From NCBI GenBank assembly GCA_020441345.1, contig JAGRMK010000312.1:1-25245 (forward strand): 25,245 nucleotides of DNA. Reading direction: 5' to 3'. The DNA comes from Paracoccaceae bacterium (GTDB taxonomy: Bacteria > Pseudomonadota > Alphaproteobacteria > Rhodobacterales > Rhodobacteraceae). The notes under the pieces were generated by a model. The model did not search any database. It was not told where the DNA came from and worked only from the letters and a program-made list of their open reading frames with translations. The position numbers and the translations under genes are program-made. This document shows positions 23,261 to 25,245 of this stretch, piece after piece (the stretch's first letter is position 1; each line of letters opens with the position of its first letter).

Positions 23261-24621
23261 TGGCTGACCTGACCTGCTTCAAGACCTACGATGTGCGCGG
23301 CCGGCTGGGCGTCGATCTCGACGAGGCCATCGCAACCCGGATCGGTCGAGGCTTTGCCCGCGCGCTGAATGCGCGCCGCGTGGTCCTGGGGCGCGACATC
23401 CGCGCATCGTCCGAATCGCTGGCCACCGCCGTCGCGCAAGCGCTGGTCGATGAGGGTTGCGAGGTTCTGGATCTCGGCCTGTCAGGAACGGAAGAGATGT
23501 ATTTCGCCACCACCCATTTCGCGGCGGATGGCGGGATCTGTGTCACCGCGTCGCACAATCCGATGGATTACAACGGCATGAAGATGGTGCGGGCGGGCTC
23601 CGCGCCGCTCGATGCCGCGACCGGGCTTTCCACGATCAAGACCCTGGCCGAAGCCGACGCCTTCGGCCCCGCAAAACCGGGCGGATCGTTGCGCGATGTC
23701 GCCGCTAAGGCGCGCTCTGCCTATGTTGACGCGGTGCTTGGATTTGTCGATATCGCCACGCTCAAGCCGCTGAAAATCCTGGTGAACGCGGGCAATGGCG
23801 CGGCTGGCCCCACGTTTGACGCGATCGCCGCCGCACTGGCCGACCGGGGCGCGCCCCTGCGTTTCGTGCGGATGCATCATCTGCCCGACGGCAGTTTCCC
23901 CAACGGCATTCCGAATCCCCTTTTGCCGGAAAACCGGCCCGCGACGGCGCAGGCCGTGGTCGCCGAGGGTGCCGACATGGGTGTTGCCTGGGACGGCGAT
24001 TTCGACCGCTGCTTCTTTTTCGACGAGCACGGCGGCTTCGTGGATGGCGAATACATCGTTGGCCTGCTGGCCGATGTATTCCTTGCCAAGGAACCCGGCG
24101 CCAAGATCATCCATGACCCGCGCGTGATCTGGAACACCCTGGACGTTGTCGCCCGCGCCGGCGGCATCGCCGTGCAGGCACGCACCGGGCATGCCTTCAT
24201 CAAGCAATCCATGCGCGATCACGGCGCGGTTTATGGCGGCGAGATGTCGGCGCATCATTATTTCCGCGATTTCGTGCATTGCGACAGCGGCATGATCCCC
24301 TGGCTGGTGCTCGCCGAACTGATCAGCCGCAAAGGGTCTCTGGCCGATCTCATCGCCACGCGCCGCGCGGCCTTTCCCTCGTCGGGAGAGATCAATTTTC
24401 ACCTGGATGACCCAAAGGCGGCCATCGCCCGCGTCCGCGCCGCCTTTGAGCCGCAGGCAAAAGGCATCGATGAAACCGACGGTATCAGCCTGGACATGGG
24501 CGACTGGCGGTTCAACCTGCGCAGTTCCAACACCGAACCCGTCGTTCGCCTGAACATGGAAAGCCGGGGCCAGGCGCTGGATGCGCCTCTCGCGGCGATC
24601 AAGGATCTGCTGGGGGTGTGA
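23260..24621 (+). CDS. manB: Phosphomannomutase (possibly also phosphoglucomutase)
   Basis: A 453-residue alpha-D-phosphohexomutase that converts mannose 6-phosphate to mannose 1-phosphate for ManC. The phosphoserine is S98 in TASHNPMDYNGMK; the metal-binding loop is DGDFDRC (D245, D247, D249); the sugar-binding loop is GGEMSAHHYF; the phosphate-binding loop near the end is RSSNTEPVVRLNME. It begins at the overlapping TGATG of manC. These loops resemble CpsG/AlgC proteins, and AlgC-type enzymes also act on glucose phosphates, so it might supply galU with glucose 1-phosphate as well. Some annotators would name it algC. It is convergent with the downstream DUF853 gene. Confidence 0.94.
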   Translation: MADLTCFKTYDVRGRLGVDLDEAIATRIGRGFARALNARRVVLGRDIRASSESLATAVAQALVDEGCEVLDLGLSGTEEMYFATTHFAADGGICVTASHNPMDYNGMKMVRAGSAPLDAATGLSTIKTLAEADAFGPAKPGGSLRDVAAKARSAYVDAVLGFVDIATLKPLKILVNAGNGAAGPTFDAIAAALADRGAPLRFVRMHHLPDGSFPNGIPNPLLPENRPATAQAVVAEGADMGVAWDGDFDRCFFFDEHGGFVDGEYIVGLLADVFLAKEPGAKIIHDPRVIWNTLDVVARAGGIAVQARTGHAFIKQSMRDHGAVYGGEMSAHHYFRDFVHCDSGMIPWLVLAELISRKGSLADLIATRRAAFPSSGEINFHLDDPKAAIARVRAAFEPQAKGIDETDGISLDMGDWRFNLRSSNTEPVVRLNMESRGQALDAPLAAIKDLLGV

Positions 24622-24639
24622 CGGCGCCCCCAGAGGCCA

Positions 24640-25245
24640 CTACCGCCCCCGGAACAAGGTTCCCAACACACCGCGCGTCAGTTCCCGCCCCGCGCGCGTG
24701 CCAATCGAGCGCGCGAAGGACTTGGTGAAGGCCTCGACCACCGAATCCGACCGCGACGAGCGGCTGCGCGACGATGTGCTGCGTGACCGGCTGCGGGATT
24801 CCTCGTCATCGCTGCGGCTGCGCGTGCGGATACTCCCCGGCGGCTGATAGCGCCGCGCGCGTGAATAGCGCTCGGTCGCCTCGTCGGCGCCGTCGCGTCC
24901 GCGCCCCTGCGCGTCATCCTCATGCCGCCCGGCCTCGCGCGCGGCCTGTTCGGCCCGCCGCGCCAGCATCTCATGCGCCGAATCCCGATCGACCGAATGA
25001 TCGTATTTCCCGGCCATCGGCGACCCCGCCATGACCTGCCGCCGCACCGCATCCTCGCAGGGGCCCATCGCCGAGGCGGGCGGGCGGATCAGCGTGCGCT
25101 CGACCATCCCCGGCACTCCCTTGTTCTCCAGGAACGAGGTCACGGCCTCGCCCACGCCGACCTCTCGGATCGCCACTTCGGTGTCGAACCGCGGATTCGC
25201 GCGATAGGTCTGCGACGCGCGCCGCAACGCCTGCTGGTCGCGCGC
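24640..25245 (-). CDS. DUF853 / HerA-like ATPase, C-terminal fragment
   Basis: The last 201 codons of a gene that enters from the right edge on the minus strand; the true start is outside. The visible part begins ARDQQALRRASQTYRANP, then FDTEVAIREVGVGEAVTSFL, the characteristic C-terminal stretch of the DUF853 family of HerA-like P-loop ATPases. The Walker motifs would be upstream and are not seen. Residues from about 134 to 160 of the fragment form a linker very rich in Arg-Ser pairs (24748-24828), followed by the conserved end VVEAFTKSFARSIGTRAGRELTRGVLGTLF. The gene ends 18 bases from the convergent phosphomannomutase. It has no evident link to the glycan genes and probably marks the edge of that locus. 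Confidence 0.85.
   Translation of the reverse strand, partial: ARDQQALRRASQTYRANPRFDTEVAIREVGVGEAVTSFLENKGVPGMVERTLIRPPASAMGPCEDAVRRQVMAGSPMAGKYDHSVDRDSAHEMLARRAEQAAREAGRHEDDAQGRGRDGADEATERYSRARRYQPPGSIRTRSRSDDEESRSRSRSTSSRSRSSRSDSVVEAFTKSFARSIGTRAGRELTRGVLGTLFRGR

Overview
The window is GC-rich DNA from an alphaproteobacterium, most likely of the Rhodobacteraceae/Roseobacter group. This is inferred from codon use, the divergent IclR/TTT-transporter arrangement, the fused indolepyruvate oxidoreductase and the DUF853/HerA-like protein; no rRNA or other taxonomic marker is present. No tRNA, rRNA, CRISPR array, insertion sequence or phage gene was seen. No gene-free stretch exceeds 300 bases; the longest is the 213-base gap at 3758-3970.

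Left block (1-2565): a tripartite tricarboxylate transporter operon on the minus strand (tctC-tctB-tctA, with tctA cut by the left edge), divergent from an IclR-type regulator. A strong hairpin lies between tctC and tctB, and a short palindrome lies in the divergent promoter region.

Glycan block I (2591-12837): UDP-glucose 6-dehydrogenase on the minus strand, then a plus-strand run of surface-glycan genes. In order these are an unknown 192-aa protein, a fucosyltransferase-like enzyme, two odd proteins that each join a degenerate enzyme-like domain to a coiled coil, an unknown 115-aa protein, a 1069-aa trimodular glycosyltransferase (GT2-GT2-GT4) and two different sulfotransferases. This is the least ordinary part of the window. 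It suggests synthesis of a sulfated polysaccharide.

Metabolic insertion (12965-18339): a secreted gamma-glutamyltranspeptidase and a fused indolepyruvate:ferredoxin oxidoreductase, both of amino-acid metabolism and with no obvious tie to the glycan genes.

Glycan block II (18480-24621): nucleotide-sugar supply, with galU (UDP-Glc), galE (UDP-Gal), glf (UDP-Galf), manC and manB/algC-type phosphomannomutase (GDP-Man). Together with ugd (UDP-GlcA), the window can supply glucose, glucuronate, galactose, galactofuranose and mannose donors. No polymerase, flippase, ABC exporter, priming transferase, GDP-fucose gene or PAPS-synthesis gene is present, so the locus is incomplete here. The right edge holds the C-terminus of a DUF853 HerA-like ATPase with an arginine/serine-rich linker, convergent with manB.
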